A stretch of DNA of 64,000 bases, taken from Pseudomonadota bacterium. GTDB taxonomy: Bacteria > Desulfobacterota > Binatia > UBA9968. How positions within the stretch are numbered: the stretch's first letter is position 1; the number at the start of each line of letters is the position of its first letter. This document shows, one piece after another, positions 27,663-36,623 of this stretch. The translations under genes and the position numbers were made by a program. The notes below the pieces were generated by a model, which was not told where the DNA came from, did no database searches, and worked only from the letters and a program-made list of their open reading frames with translations. The DNA lies in contig JAJPJQ010000036.1 in NCBI GenBank assembly GCA_021324155.1, forward strand, positions 181,646-245,645, read 5' to 3'.

Positions 27663-27716
27663 AGCGATGTTACCGTTCAGCCGTCTAGCGTGAAATCACA
27701 GTTTAATTTTTGTTTA

Positions 27717-28001
27717 TTACTCGCCGTCGGCCCCTACTGCCATTGGCCGAGTTTTTCGATTGATGAATCGCACAAGCTTGTTGATCGAATCGAAATTCTC
27801 CGGATCCAATTCTTCGTCATCAATCTTGATGCCGTATTTACCTTCGAGAAGCGCTATTAACTCAAGGGCCGAGGTAGAATCCATAATTCCGTGTTCAATG
27901 AAGGAATCATCATAAGAGAGCTGAATATCGTCCTTACCGAAGAGGAAATTATCGATGATAAACTGACGTATGTCCTGCTCCAGCTGCTGCATCAATTGCA
28001 C
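27717..28001 (-). CDS. Acyl carrier protein (second of two)
   Basis: A 94-residue carrier protein with Ser42 in HGIMDSTSALELI as the phosphopantetheine site and the typical DDEELDPENFDSI acidic segment. It is closer in style to the ACP at 4792-5067 (both have ELDPENF or LLPENF) than to its neighbour, so the two adjacent ACPs are not a recent tandem copy. It overlaps the end of the amidotransferase gene by 10 bases, hinting that the amidotransferase and this ACP work as a pair. Confidence 0.9.
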   Translation of the reverse strand: MQLMQQLEQDIRQFIIDNFLFGKDDIQLSYDDSFIEHGIMDSTSALELIALLEGKYGIKIDDEELDPENFDSINKLVRFINRKTRPMAVGADGE

Positions 28002-29929
28002 CTCCGCAAATTGTTAATGAATTGCTCTATTACCAGTTGCGTCGAGACAACACCGACCAGGGCCATGCTCTCTCTCGCCCCCGTGATCTGCCCTTTCCTC
28101 GCCCGATCCGCGAGCTTTTCGATGGCTCGCGAATCAAAAATTCCGCTTGCGAGAATCGCGTCGCGCGATAACAACTCATCCACGTAGCTAGTCCGGGCAC
28201 GCTGAGATTGCGGATCAAAAAAGCTCCGTGCGTCCGGTGCACGATACGGCTGTTTTGGCCGGTTCTTTACCGACGATGGGATAAGCGAACCTGCGGTCTT
28301 TTTCAAAATGTATTTTTCATTTAGGACTTTCATCTTCAACTTCGGCGGGATTTTGCATGTGTATTCAATGACTCGATGATCCAGAAACGGATACCGGCCT
28401 TCGACCGAATGCGCCATGCTCATTCGGTCGCCCTGCGAAGAAAGGATATACCCCGGCAACAGCCCGTTCGCTTCCAAGTACTGGGCCTGTGAGAATCCAT
28501 CCCATTGCACGTACGCCTCCGGCAATCGGCTTTGCATTTCCATATACGCGCTATTCTCAAGGTCATGCTTGACCGAATCCAACAGCAAGGCCTTTAATTT
28601 GGAGGTCAATTCCCATCGTGGCAGATGAGAAAAAAATGGATGATCGCGGCGGGACGAGTTTAAGTGAAAAAAGGCCTGTAAGTAAGCTGCGGGCTGGCGT
28701 TGCAAATTCCCGAGGTACGGATACAAGCGCTTCAACAGCAAGGGGCGGTATCGAGAGCTCGGGTTGACCGACCAAAATCGCCGAATTTTCGCCTCTTTGA
28801 AAATATCATAGCCACCGAGAAACTCATCCGAACCTTCCCCGGTCAGTACGACTTTAAATCCGTTGTCGCGGACGTGCCGCGACAGTAGATAAAGCGGCGC
28901 CGGCGCGGTGCGCAAAATCGCTTTTTCGGTGTGCCAGATGACCTGCGGGAATATGTCGCAAATATCTTGATAGGTGCAGTGCACGGAAGTGTGTGCGGTC
29001 CCGAGAAAGTTGACGACATCGTTTTGATAACTGCTTTCATCGAATTCGGAATCCTCAAACGTCACGGAAAATGTTCTGAGTCGATCCCCACAATACCGCA
29101 TGGTTAGGGCAGTTACGAGCGAAGAATCCAAACCGCCGCTTAAATATGCGCCTACAGGCACATCCGATCGCAGTCGAACCCGGGCCGCATCACCAAGCAA
29201 GTCTAGAAGTTGTGCGGCAGCCTCGTCTTCCGCCATTTGCCAATCAATCGATGAATAGTCCAGTTGCCAATACCGCCAGACCCGTAATTTGCCGCCTTCG
29301 ACGGCCATCGAATGGCCCGGCGGCAGCTCGCAGATGTTCTTAAACATCGTCTTCGGCGGCAGAGTGTGCCAGAACGTAAAAATTTGATCGAGCGCCTCCA
29401 AGTCAATCGCCCGCTCGGTGCCCGGGTGCGCCAAAAGCGATTTGATCTCAGACGCGAAAAGAAAGTTTTTTGGCGTCCAGCGATAGAAGAGCGGACGAAC
29501 GCCGACTCGATCGCGGGAGAGAAAAAGTTTTCGACGCTTGGCATCCCAAATCGCAAAAGCCCATTGGCCGTTAAAATCTTTGACGCAATCCTCTCCTTTC
29601 TCCTCGTACATGCGGAGAATGACTTCCGTGTCGGATTGCGTCTTGAACTTGTAACCCCGGCTCATCAATGCGGCACGCAATTCGATGTAGTTGAAAATTT
29701 CACCGTTGAAAGTGATCCACAACGAGCCGTCGTCGTTGCTCATCGGCTGCTTACCGTTAGATAGATCGATGATGCTGAGCCGCGCATGAGCGAGCCCCAC
29801 CCCAAGCTTCCGGTCGAAATAAGTGCCCATGGCATCCGGACCGCGGTAGTCCACCAATCCGATCATCGTCCCGAGCGTGCGTTCGTCGACCGCATTACGG
29901 AAATCAATCGTTCCGGCGATACCACACAT
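27992..29929 (-). CDS. Asparagine synthase-type glutamine amidotransferase
   Basis: A 645-residue AsnB-type enzyme with an intact nucleophile in MCGIAGTID. I start at the ATG at 29929 because Cys must be residue 2; a GTG two codons earlier is discarded. FNGEIFNY and the PP-loop YLSGGLDSSL are present. The glutamine-binding motif reads YRGPDAMG, with Tyr in place of His. It should hydrolyse glutamine and form an amide or activate a carboxyl as acyl-AMP. It is the first gene of the run ACP - ACP - FabZ - FabL - AAC(3) - KAS III - NadE, overlapping the first ACP by 10 bases, so its substrate may be ACP-linked. It follows the large fusion gene by 12 bases. Confidence 0.9.
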   Translation of the reverse strand: MCGIAGTIDFRNAVDERTLGTMIGLVDYRGPDAMGTYFDRKLGVGLAHARLSIIDLSNGKQPMSNDDGSLWITFNGEIFNYIELRAALMSRGYKFKTQSDTEVILRMYEEKGEDCVKDFNGQWAFAIWDAKRRKLFLSRDRVGVRPLFYRWTPKNFLFASEIKSLLAHPGTERAIDLEALDQIFTFWHTLPPKTMFKNICELPPGHSMAVEGGKLRVWRYWQLDYSSIDWQMAEDEAAAQLLDLLGDAARVRLRSDVPVGAYLSGGLDSSLVTALTMRYCGDRLRTFSVTFEDSEFDESSYQNDVVNFLGTAHTSVHCTYQDICDIFPQVIWHTEKAILRTAPAPLYLLSRHVRDNGFKVVLTGEGSDEFLGGYDIFKEAKIRRFWSVNPSSRYRPLLLKRLYPYLGNLQRQPAAYLQAFFHLNSSRRDHPFFSHLPRWELTSKLKALLLDSVKHDLENSAYMEMQSRLPEAYVQWDGFSQAQYLEANGLLPGYILSSQGDRMSMAHSVEGRYPFLDHRVIEYTCKIPPKLKMKVLNEKYILKKTAGSLIPSSVKNRPKQPYRAPDARSFFDPQSQRARTSYVDELLSRDAILASGIFDSRAIEKLADRARKGQITGARESMALVGVVSTQLVIEQFINNLRRCN

Positions 29930-29941
29930 AAGCACTCGTCT

Positions 29942-32900
29942 CTAACCAAGAAACATCAACCCGAAAGATTGAGATTCGTCGGCTTTCAATATTTTTATCA
30001 TTGATGGTCTTTGCGTTTTCCACAGATAAAGAACGCTTTCTGCGGCAAGATCCACATCATCGACAAGAATGACACAATCGGCGACGAGACGCTCGCTCAT
30101 AACAGGTAATAGGCCGTACCGACGCCCTCGCGTCGTCCGCTCCGGGGGGCCATCGCAGACGACGAACGAAAAGCCCGCCGGCATGCGCCCTAGCGGCGGA
30201 GAATACCAAGCAAAGTCCCCGTAATTGCTAAGCGGTGCACGACAGAGTTCGACTCCGGGAATCGAATATCGATGCAACATTTTCGCCGTCTCTTGATGCC
30301 ACGCGGCATCGTGCTCAAGCGACCAGACGGGAACACCGCGGGATCCTGCATAGAGCCCGAGGAGCAGCGTTGTCAAACCGCTGCCACACTCGAGAACAGG
30401 GCCCGGCGTAATTGCCGCCCACTTCACAACTTCCTCTAAATACGCCGTGCGACCGCTCCAGCCTTCATTTCCCCAGCCTGCGCGCAACTGCGCGAGCAGA
30501 TCATGGCTGGGGATTTCCTTAGGAGCCATCGCCGCAATGGCACGCAATGCCGAACTGAATAGATGGTCCTGGGCATACCTCTTCACTGAAACTCGCACAA
30601 TCCTTGGAACGATGCTTTTCAGCTCTTGCATCAAATGTGGCATGTCATGATCATCCGCTTTCGATTGTTCAGTCTGTTTGGCCGAAGTAGCGGCACCGTT
30701 TGCATACGATAAGCGTTGGCGCATGGTCTGGGCGATACGATTCGCTAATTTCTCCCAATCGTATTCTCTGGCCACGTCCTGTCGTGCTCGTGAGACGCTC
30801 GCGGTGCGAGCCGCAGGCTGCAATGCTTGAGCCAGCTGCTCCGACCATTGCTGTGCCCCTTCCGCCAGGCCGATGATGTGCGAGAAGTCCACCAGCGACC
30901 GTATCGGCGAGCCGACGACAGGCGTGCCGCTCGCGAGGTATTCATGAAGCTTCATGGGATAAATATTGTTGGTATAACCGTCTAAACGATATGGCATTGT
31001 GCATACATCGAAGTGCTGCGGATAAGCCGCGAGTTCATTTATCAATTTGCTGCCGAGAAAATAGACGTTACGCAAACTCCGTAACTTCTGAATGGCCGAT
31101 TCGATCTCTTGATGCGGAGCGACTGGACCAACGAATACGAACGACCATTCGGGATGGCGCGTGGCAAGTTCCAGAATCAACGGCCAGTCCAACCATTTCT
31201 TCAAGAAGCCAGTATAGCCTACGATTGGCCGCGGAATCGATTCAAGATCCGACGGGCAGGCTGCTGGGCTTGAGTACGCCGCAAAGTCCACGCCGTTGGG
31301 AATAAGAACTGTAGAAGTGTTGATCGAACCCTTTCTTTCCATTAACCGCGGAGAATGAATAAAAACTTGATCAACTTTTTGAATTAGCTCTTTTTCGGCA
31401 GTGTCGAGACTGATCTCGGTTTCAGAGAATGAGTACTCGTCATCTATGTGATAGCAACTCAGGTCGAAGGGTACAAAATTCAACGCATGACCGAATTCCG
31501 GCCGCCAAAGATAAAGGATAACATTCCGCGCTCCACGTCTGACTAACATTCGACGCACGCGACGAAGTCGCGCAGCGAAAATATATCGCCTTAGCCACAT
31601 GGGCCTGTATAAGCCTGCCAACCAGGATGGCTCGTAAACTTTCAAGCCCGGCGCCTGAACAATGCTGTGCGTCTTTGGCTTTTTAAACTTCGTTAAGCGA
31701 AAAGCGCAAGGCCACTGTCTCGGCGGGCTGACCCAAACCACATGGAAAAATCGAGCCAGTCTGGTCAGTACATAATGGCGTGGCTGCCAGGCGCTGTCCC
31801 ATTCATCCGGCACGAGAGCACAAATACCGATTTCGGGTTCCAGAGGCTCTGTCGCATGCGTTGCCGCCATGGTTGGCGGCACATGACTGTTTTTACCATT
31901 GCGGTTTAACGTTCGGTATAAAAGTTTCCATAACGCATCAAGCACCTGGCTTTCGGCTCCAGCTGGCCGCAACGACATCCTCCACATGCCGTAAAGACAA
32001 AAAATATAGGTTAACAAGCCAAGACTAACGATCAATAGTAAGTGCTCAAGACTTTTTGCTGCGCTGTCACCGTACGGCAGCCAAAAGGAAATAAAGCTTC
32101 GTACGACGGCATACATGCAGATCGCCGACGCGAAAGGTCGCCATAGCACACGGCGAATATCGCTTACGGTCAGATTTAAAATTTTAAACAGGACTGAAAA
32201 GCTGATTGGCGTAAATATGGCTTGGGCCACCAAGTACCCATAGGCCGCGCCGATGCTTCCATAGCTGGCGCTAAACAGCACAAGAATTGGGAAGAGCAAA
32301 AGCATCTGGACCGCAACGAGATATGTGGCAATTCTCGGCTTACCCAACGACAGATAAACGTAATGGGCATTAGTTTTCATCGCCGTGAGAATGCCATAAA
32401 AAGCAAGGACCGCAATTAATGGAACGGCCTCTGTCCACTTCTCGCCCAAGAGTAAAGGAACTATTCGATCCGAAGTAGAGGCAATCCCTACGCCTGCTGG
32501 AATACCAAAAAGTGCGATCATCCCAAGGACGTCAAGGTATACCTTCCGCAGCACAGAAACGTCTCCCGATTTACGCGCATAACCTGGAAATACGGCTCGA
32601 TTGATCGGTGCAATGAGTTCGCTCGTCGGCAGGCTCGATATTTCATACGATATGTTGAAAATGCCGAGAGCATGGGCTCCGGCCATCTTGCCAACGATGA
32701 AATCCGCGGCCCGCCCGTTAAGGACATTTAGGGAGTTGAAAAGTGCGATCCACTTGGAGAAATCGAACAAGTCCTTGCGCGCTGCAAGAGACCATCGGGG
32801 GCGATATTCCTGAAAAGTATAGCTAAGCAATACGCCCGCAAGCCTGCCGATGATAATGCCCGCGACTAACGCCCAATAGTTCCTCAGTATTAACGCTAGC

Positions 32901-33472
32901 GGAACAGTTGTTAAAAACCCGGCGAGCTTTTTGCCGAAGAAAAACAAGAATTCCTTGTTGAAGTGAAGATCTTTGCGAAATGCTACGATACCAATATTTT
33001 CAAAACCCGAGATGAACGTGGCGACCGCGAGCGCCAACAGGATAGGTATCAGCCGCGGTTCGCCGTAGAATTTCGCGGCAGGAATGGTCAAGATCAACAA
33101 AAAGATTGCAGTGATCGAGTAAAAGATAATGCTCAGCGTCCAAGCAGTATCGTAGTGATGCGGCGTAGCTTTCGGATTTTGGATCAAAGCAGCGTCTAGG
33201 CCCATTTGATTGAAAAGTTCACAAATGGCGATGACGGACATTGCCATTGCGATGATACCGAAATCCGCTGGAGCGAGAAGACGAACCAGAACGATCGTAC
33301 TGATGAAGCCAAGGCTGCGGTCGGCCAATCGCGCCAGAATCATCCAGGCTGCGCCCGTAACCATCGCTCGATCAAGATTCTCTTCTGAGGTAAGCGGTTC
33401 CTGGACCACCACCCCCTTACCGACACGGCTCTGATTACGGGCCGTCGGCTGTTTGACTGATATTATCGTCAT
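29942..33472 (-). CDS. Fusion: Wzx-type flippase + GT4 glycosyltransferase + methyltransferase-like domain
   Basis: A single open frame of 1176 residues. Residues about 36-500 are a PST/MOP-family oligosaccharide flippase with about 12-14 membrane segments (AAWMILARLADRSLGF, then RLLAPADFGIIAMA). Residues about 546-920 are a GT-B glycosyltransferase (VLIPNGVDF, GYTGFLKKWLDW, MKLHEYLASGTPVVG with the donor Glu). Residues about 1006-1176 have a class I methyltransferase-like core (GPVLECGSGLTTLLL, WSLEHDAAW, FVVCDGPP, ILVDDVD). The start is the ATG at 33472; the frame is open to 33634, which only overlaps the GT4 gene upstream. Internal ATGs at the two linkers (31870 and 30643) have no good ribosome sites. 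Linking flipping, a glycosyl transfer and a modification in one chain is very unusual; a lost stop codon is the other explanation. Confidence 0.85.
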   Translation of the reverse strand: MTIISVKQPTARNQSRVGKGVVVQEPLTSEENLDRAMVTGAAWMILARLADRSLGFISTIVLVRLLAPADFGIIAMAMSVIAICELFNQMGLDAALIQNPKATPHHYDTAWTLSIIFYSITAIFLLILTIPAAKFYGEPRLIPILLALAVATFISGFENIGIVAFRKDLHFNKEFLFFFGKKLAGFLTTVPLALILRNYWALVAGIIIGRLAGVLLSYTFQEYRPRWSLAARKDLFDFSKWIALFNSLNVLNGRAADFIVGKMAGAHALGIFNISYEISSLPTSELIAPINRAVFPGYARKSGDVSVLRKVYLDVLGMIALFGIPAGVGIASTSDRIVPLLLGEKWTEAVPLIAVLAFYGILTAMKTNAHYVYLSLGKPRIATYLVAVQMLLLFPILVLFSASYGSIGAAYGYLVAQAIFTPISFSVLFKILNLTVSDIRRVLWRPFASAICMYAVVRSFISFWLPYGDSAAKSLEHLLLIVSLGLLTYIFCLYGMWRMSLRPAGAESQVLDALWKLLYRTLNRNGKNSHVPPTMAATHATEPLEPEIGICALVPDEWDSAWQPRHYVLTRLARFFHVVWVSPPRQWPCAFRLTKFKKPKTHSIVQAPGLKVYEPSWLAGLYRPMWLRRYIFAARLRRVRRMLVRRGARNVILYLWRPEFGHALNFVPFDLSCYHIDDEYSFSETEISLDTAEKELIQKVDQVFIHSPRLMERKGSINTSTVLIPNGVDFAAYSSPAACPSDLESIPRPIVGYTGFLKKWLDWPLILELATRHPEWSFVFVGPVAPHQEIESAIQKLRSLRNVYFLGSKLINELAAYPQHFDVCTMPYRLDGYTNNIYPMKLHEYLASGTPVVGSPIRSLVDFSHIIGLAEGAQQWSEQLAQALQPAARTASVSRARQDVAREYDWEKLANRIAQTMRQRLSYANGAATSAKQTEQSKADDHDMPHLMQELKSIVPRIVRVSVKRYAQDHLFSSALRAIAAMAPKEIPSHDLLAQLRAGWGNEGWSGRTAYLEEVVKWAAITPGPVLECGSGLTTLLLGLYAGSRGVPVWSLEHDAAWHQETAKMLHRYSIPGVELCRAPLSNYGDFAWYSPPLGRMPAGFSFVVCDGPPERTTRGRRYGLLPVMSERLVADCVILVDDVDLAAESVLYLWKTQRPSMIKILKADESQSFGLMFLG

Positions 33473-33557
33473 TTGTTGAAAAGCCCTCGGAAAGCTGAAA
33501 CGCTTGAGAACGCGAAATAGCGTTCCTTGCGTTCGAGTAGATGGTTTAGTGCAAATT

Positions 33558-34709
33558 TTAGACAGCGTTGAAGCAAAGAGAGAGGAACATGAGAAACTGC
33601 CAGGCCGTTTCGGCGATTGGCCTAGTGACAGCATTTTTGAGGATGCTGCAATAAATATTGTTCATGCGTTCCATATGGACCACTTGGTCAGCTCGGTCTT
33701 CTATGATTTTTCGGTTGCGATGACCAAATTCAGCGACTGTCTGGGGATTCGTAAGAATATGAACGATTCGCTTGGCCATAGCTTCCGTATCGGTAGCCGA
33801 TACGATGTAGCCGTTCCATTCGTCCACAACCCATTCGCGAAGGGACGGAAGGTCGGAAACCAAGGGCACAGAACCGCAGGCCATTGCTTCAAGCACTGAC
33901 ATCGGCGTAGCATCCGAAAACGGAACGGAGATTGTCACCGGCGCCATGCGGTACAATTCGCGCATGCGCTCGTACGGTATCTCTCCCACGATCCGTACAT
34001 CATCGGCCAACCGCAAATCTTTGAGGCGTTTGCGAATTAGTTTCTGCCAAATAGGGTTGTGAAGAGTATCCTTCATTACGAGCAGCGCATCTGGCACTTT
34101 ACAGAGGACCTTCTCAAATGCCGAAAGCACCGCGTACTGGTTATAAATGGGAAGCATGGCACGCGGACTGAAGACCACACGGCGACCGATGGCGCCGATT
34201 TCTGATACGAAGCGAGCATCTGCAGGCGCCGGGAAAAAGGTTTTTAAATCGACTCCCCACTGTATACAATGAACGTTGTTGAAGTTTGTGCCGCGTAACT
34301 GCTCAACGCGCGCTTTCAGATGCTCTGAATCGCACGTGATCGTATGTGCGGCTCTCAAACCTTCGATCAACGCGTACGCCTCGGCTTGTTCGTTGACTTG
34401 GTAAATATCTGATCCCCAAGCGGTGATGACCAAGGGCCCAGACCACGCTTTTGCCACCGGCTGCGCGAAATGAGCCCAGTGAACGTGAACCAGATCAGGT
34501 CGAAGTTTCCACAGGAGATATTTCAATTTCACGATCTTCCAGCGGACGCCTCGGTTTTCGAAGCCGAGGCGGTATTGCCGTACCCCGGACGGCAGTTTGC
34601 CGAACCCCGAAAAGGAAATGACCGACACGTCTTCGCCCCGACGCGCAAAGTGGCCAGCCCAACGCTCAAGATGGATATTATCTGCCCACCCAACAAAGCA
34701 AATTTTCAT
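33558..34709 (-). CDS. Glycosyltransferase family 4
   Basis: A 383-residue GT-B enzyme. It begins MKICFVGWADNIHLERWAGHF; HVHWAHFAQPVA and ITAWGSDIYQ are in the N-terminal domain, CDSEHLK and VHCIQWGVDL near the domain switch, VVFSPRAMLPIYNQY starts the donor domain, and SDATPMSVLEAMACGSVPLVSDLPS is the donor-sugar E-x7-E motif. The C-terminus ends in a weakly hydrophobic tail. It stands 85 bases upstream of the fusion gene and 32 bases downstream of the aminotransferase gene, so it may transfer the amino sugar made by the genes before it. The specificity is inference. Confidence 0.9.
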   Translation of the reverse strand: MKICFVGWADNIHLERWAGHFARRGEDVSVISFSGFGKLPSGVRQYRLGFENRGVRWKIVKLKYLLWKLRPDLVHVHWAHFAQPVAKAWSGPLVITAWGSDIYQVNEQAEAYALIEGLRAAHTITCDSEHLKARVEQLRGTNFNNVHCIQWGVDLKTFFPAPADARFVSEIGAIGRRVVFSPRAMLPIYNQYAVLSAFEKVLCKVPDALLVMKDTLHNPIWQKLIRKRLKDLRLADDVRIVGEIPYERMRELYRMAPVTISVPFSDATPMSVLEAMACGSVPLVSDLPSLREWVVDEWNGYIVSATDTEAMAKRIVHILTNPQTVAEFGHRNRKIIEDRADQVVHMERMNNIYCSILKNAVTRPIAETAWQFLMFLSLCFNAV

Positions 34710-34741
34710 TTATTATTGTGTCCCTGATTATCGCGTAAATG

Positions 34742-35890
34742 TTACAGGCCGCGCAGCGCGTACTGCAGGATCTCACAAACATAATCCACCTGCTCCGTCC
34801 GCATGCTCGGGTATAAAGGAAGCGTTAAAACTCGCTCTCCGATCTGGTGTGTATAAATTAGATCGGCACACGGTCCTAACCCAGCCTCGCGGTAAGCGGT
34901 AAAGGTATCGATCGGCCGAAAATGAATACTCGACTGTACTCCGTGTGCCTTCAAGTGATCCATCACTTTCGCGCGGTCCGCACGCTCCGGCAACAGCACG
35001 GGCATGATGTGATAACCGGATTCCCCAGCCGAACAGGTAAACGGAACAGTCAAACCCGACATTGTGGACAGTCTACTCCGATAAAGCTCTACTAGCTTTC
35101 GCCGCTGCTCGTTTCGCTTATTCAGCGCGGCGAGCTGCACCAGTCCTAAGGAAGCGTTGAGTTCTCCCATCCTATAATTGTAGCCGAGATCGACGACATC
35201 GTAGTCGGAGGCGTGTCCTTTGTAGCGATCAAGAGTCGCGCTTGTCATAGCATGCGAACGCAAAAGTCTCGCGCGCTCAGCCAGATCGTCGCGATTGGTT
35301 GTAACCATACCGCCTTCGCCGGTAGTCAAATTCTTGTTGGAAAAAAAGCTAAAGCAGCCAAAGTCGCCCCAGGAGCCCATGGCGCGCCCTTGCAGTCTCG
35401 CTCCAACTGCATGGGCCGCGTCTTCCACTATGCGTATACCTTTCGATTGCGCCAATTCCATGATCGCTGGCATGTCGCAGGGGTAGCCGCCATAATGGAC
35501 GACGACGATCGCTTTGGTCCGAGGTGTGAGCACGCGCTCGATCGTAGAAGAGGAAATATTCCACACTCCGAGAGAGTCCACGTCGGCGAACACCGGCTTT
35601 GCGCGGCAATAACGTATTGCATTGGCAGTGGCAACGAAAGTTAATGCAGGACATATCACCTCGTCGTCAGCCGATAGATCGAGACAACGAAGCGCAACAT
35701 GCAGAGCCGCCGTGCAGCTACTCACAGCGACGGAGTGTCGGCAACCGATAAATTCGCTGAACTGACTCTCAAAGTCGCTCGTGACATCTCCCATTGTAAG
35801 CCACTTCGACTTGATGACCGCCGTCAATGCGTCGATCTCCGCCTGGCCTAGATCAGGCTCGAAGAAGGGAATGCGCCATTCACATTCCAT
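34742..35890 (-). CDS. DegT/DnrJ/EryC1/StrS sugar aminotransferase
   Basis: A 382-residue PLP aminotransferase with the classic motifs: SSCTAALHVAL near 58-68, VEDAAHAVGA with Asp157, and Lys186 in FFSNKNLTTGEGG. I start at the ATG at 35890 (MECEWRIPFFEPD), which overlaps the stop of the nucleotidyltransferase by 11 bases; the extra 23 residues of the longer frame look like overlap. It aminates a 4-keto (or 3-keto) nucleotide sugar. The two genes before it are a sugar-1-P nucleotidyltransferase and a LegB-like 4,6-dehydratase, so the three form a complete route to a nucleotide-linked amino-dideoxy sugar, as in legionaminate or bacillosamine-type pathways (inferred). Confidence 0.9.
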   Translation of the reverse strand: MECEWRIPFFEPDLGQAEIDALTAVIKSKWLTMGDVTSDFESQFSEFIGCRHSVAVSSCTAALHVALRCLDLSADDEVICPALTFVATANAIRYCRAKPVFADVDSLGVWNISSSTIERVLTPRTKAIVVVHYGGYPCDMPAIMELAQSKGIRIVEDAAHAVGARLQGRAMGSWGDFGCFSFFSNKNLTTGEGGMVTTNRDDLAERARLLRSHAMTSATLDRYKGHASDYDVVDLGYNYRMGELNASLGLVQLAALNKRNEQRRKLVELYRSRLSTMSGLTVPFTCSAGESGYHIMPVLLPERADRAKVMDHLKAHGVQSSIHFRPIDTFTAYREAGLGPCADLIYTHQIGERVLTLPLYPSMRTEQVDYVCEILQYALRGL

Positions 35891-36623
35891 AGAAGGACGC
35901 CTTATTTTCGGCAAGAAGTTCCTGCGCCTTGACATAGTCGTCAGGACGGCCCACATCAAGCCACAGACAGTTCGTCGGGAATGAGCAAACCTTCCGACCC
36001 TTCTCTAACAGCCGCAAGACCAAATCGGGAAAATCCAGGTAGCGATGGCGGTCGATATATTTGAGAACCTCGGGCTCATAAACATAAACGCCCATACTGA
36101 CATGGTAGCTTTGTTCCGGCTTTTCAATATACCGAGTAATTTGATGATTTTGGTCGAATTCCAGAACGCCGAGATCAATTTTCACATTCCGAGAGCTTGT
36201 CGCGATCGTGAGTAAAGCTTTTTGCTGAAGATGATATTTAACCAGCGCGTCGAAGTTCAAATCGGTCAACAAGTCGCCGTTCATTACCAGAAAAGTTCTG
36301 TCGAGATCAGGAACCAGCGCTAGCGAACCGGCCGTTCCGGTCGGCTCTTCCTCCTGCACGTAACGCAAATGGAGCTGTTCGGTTAGACGGGGATGACAAG
36401 CGAAATAAGCTTTGATCAGCTCGGCGAGATGGCCGAGACTGAGCGTAATGTCAGTCACCTCAAATTGGATGAGACGCCGAATGAGCAACTCGAGGATCGG
36501 CCTGTCGCCAACCGGCACTAGCGGCTTTGGAAAATTAGCGGTAAAAGGCTTCAGACGCGTTCCTTTTCCGCCCGCCAAAATAACCGCGCGTAGCCCTGCC
36601 GCCGATGATCGCGCGCTTGTCAT
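35880..36623 (-). CDS. Sugar-1-phosphate nucleotidyltransferase
   Basis: A 247-residue nucleotidyltransferase. LRAVILAGGKGTRLKPFT (11-28) is the nucleotide-binding loop and FPKPLVPVGDRPIL follows; FLVMNGDLLTD has the metal-binding Asp. The start is the ATG at 36623, forming ATGA with the stop of the LegB-like gene; the 42 extra residues of the longer frame are overlap. It lacks a C-terminal left-handed helix domain, as in RfbA- or PtmE-like short forms. Together with the LegB-like enzyme before it and the aminotransferase after it, it could be a PtmE-type glucosamine-1-P guanylyltransferase, but the base preference cannot be read from the sequence alone. Confidence 0.88.
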   Translation of the reverse strand: MTSARSSAAGLRAVILAGGKGTRLKPFTANFPKPLVPVGDRPILELLIRRLIQFEVTDITLSLGHLAELIKAYFACHPRLTEQLHLRYVQEEEPTGTAGSLALVPDLDRTFLVMNGDLLTDLNFDALVKYHLQQKALLTIATSSRNVKIDLGVLEFDQNHQITRYIEKPEQSYHVSMGVYVYEPEVLKYIDRHRYLDFPDLVLRLLEKGRKVCSFPTNCLWLDVGRPDDYVKAQELLAENKASFYGM

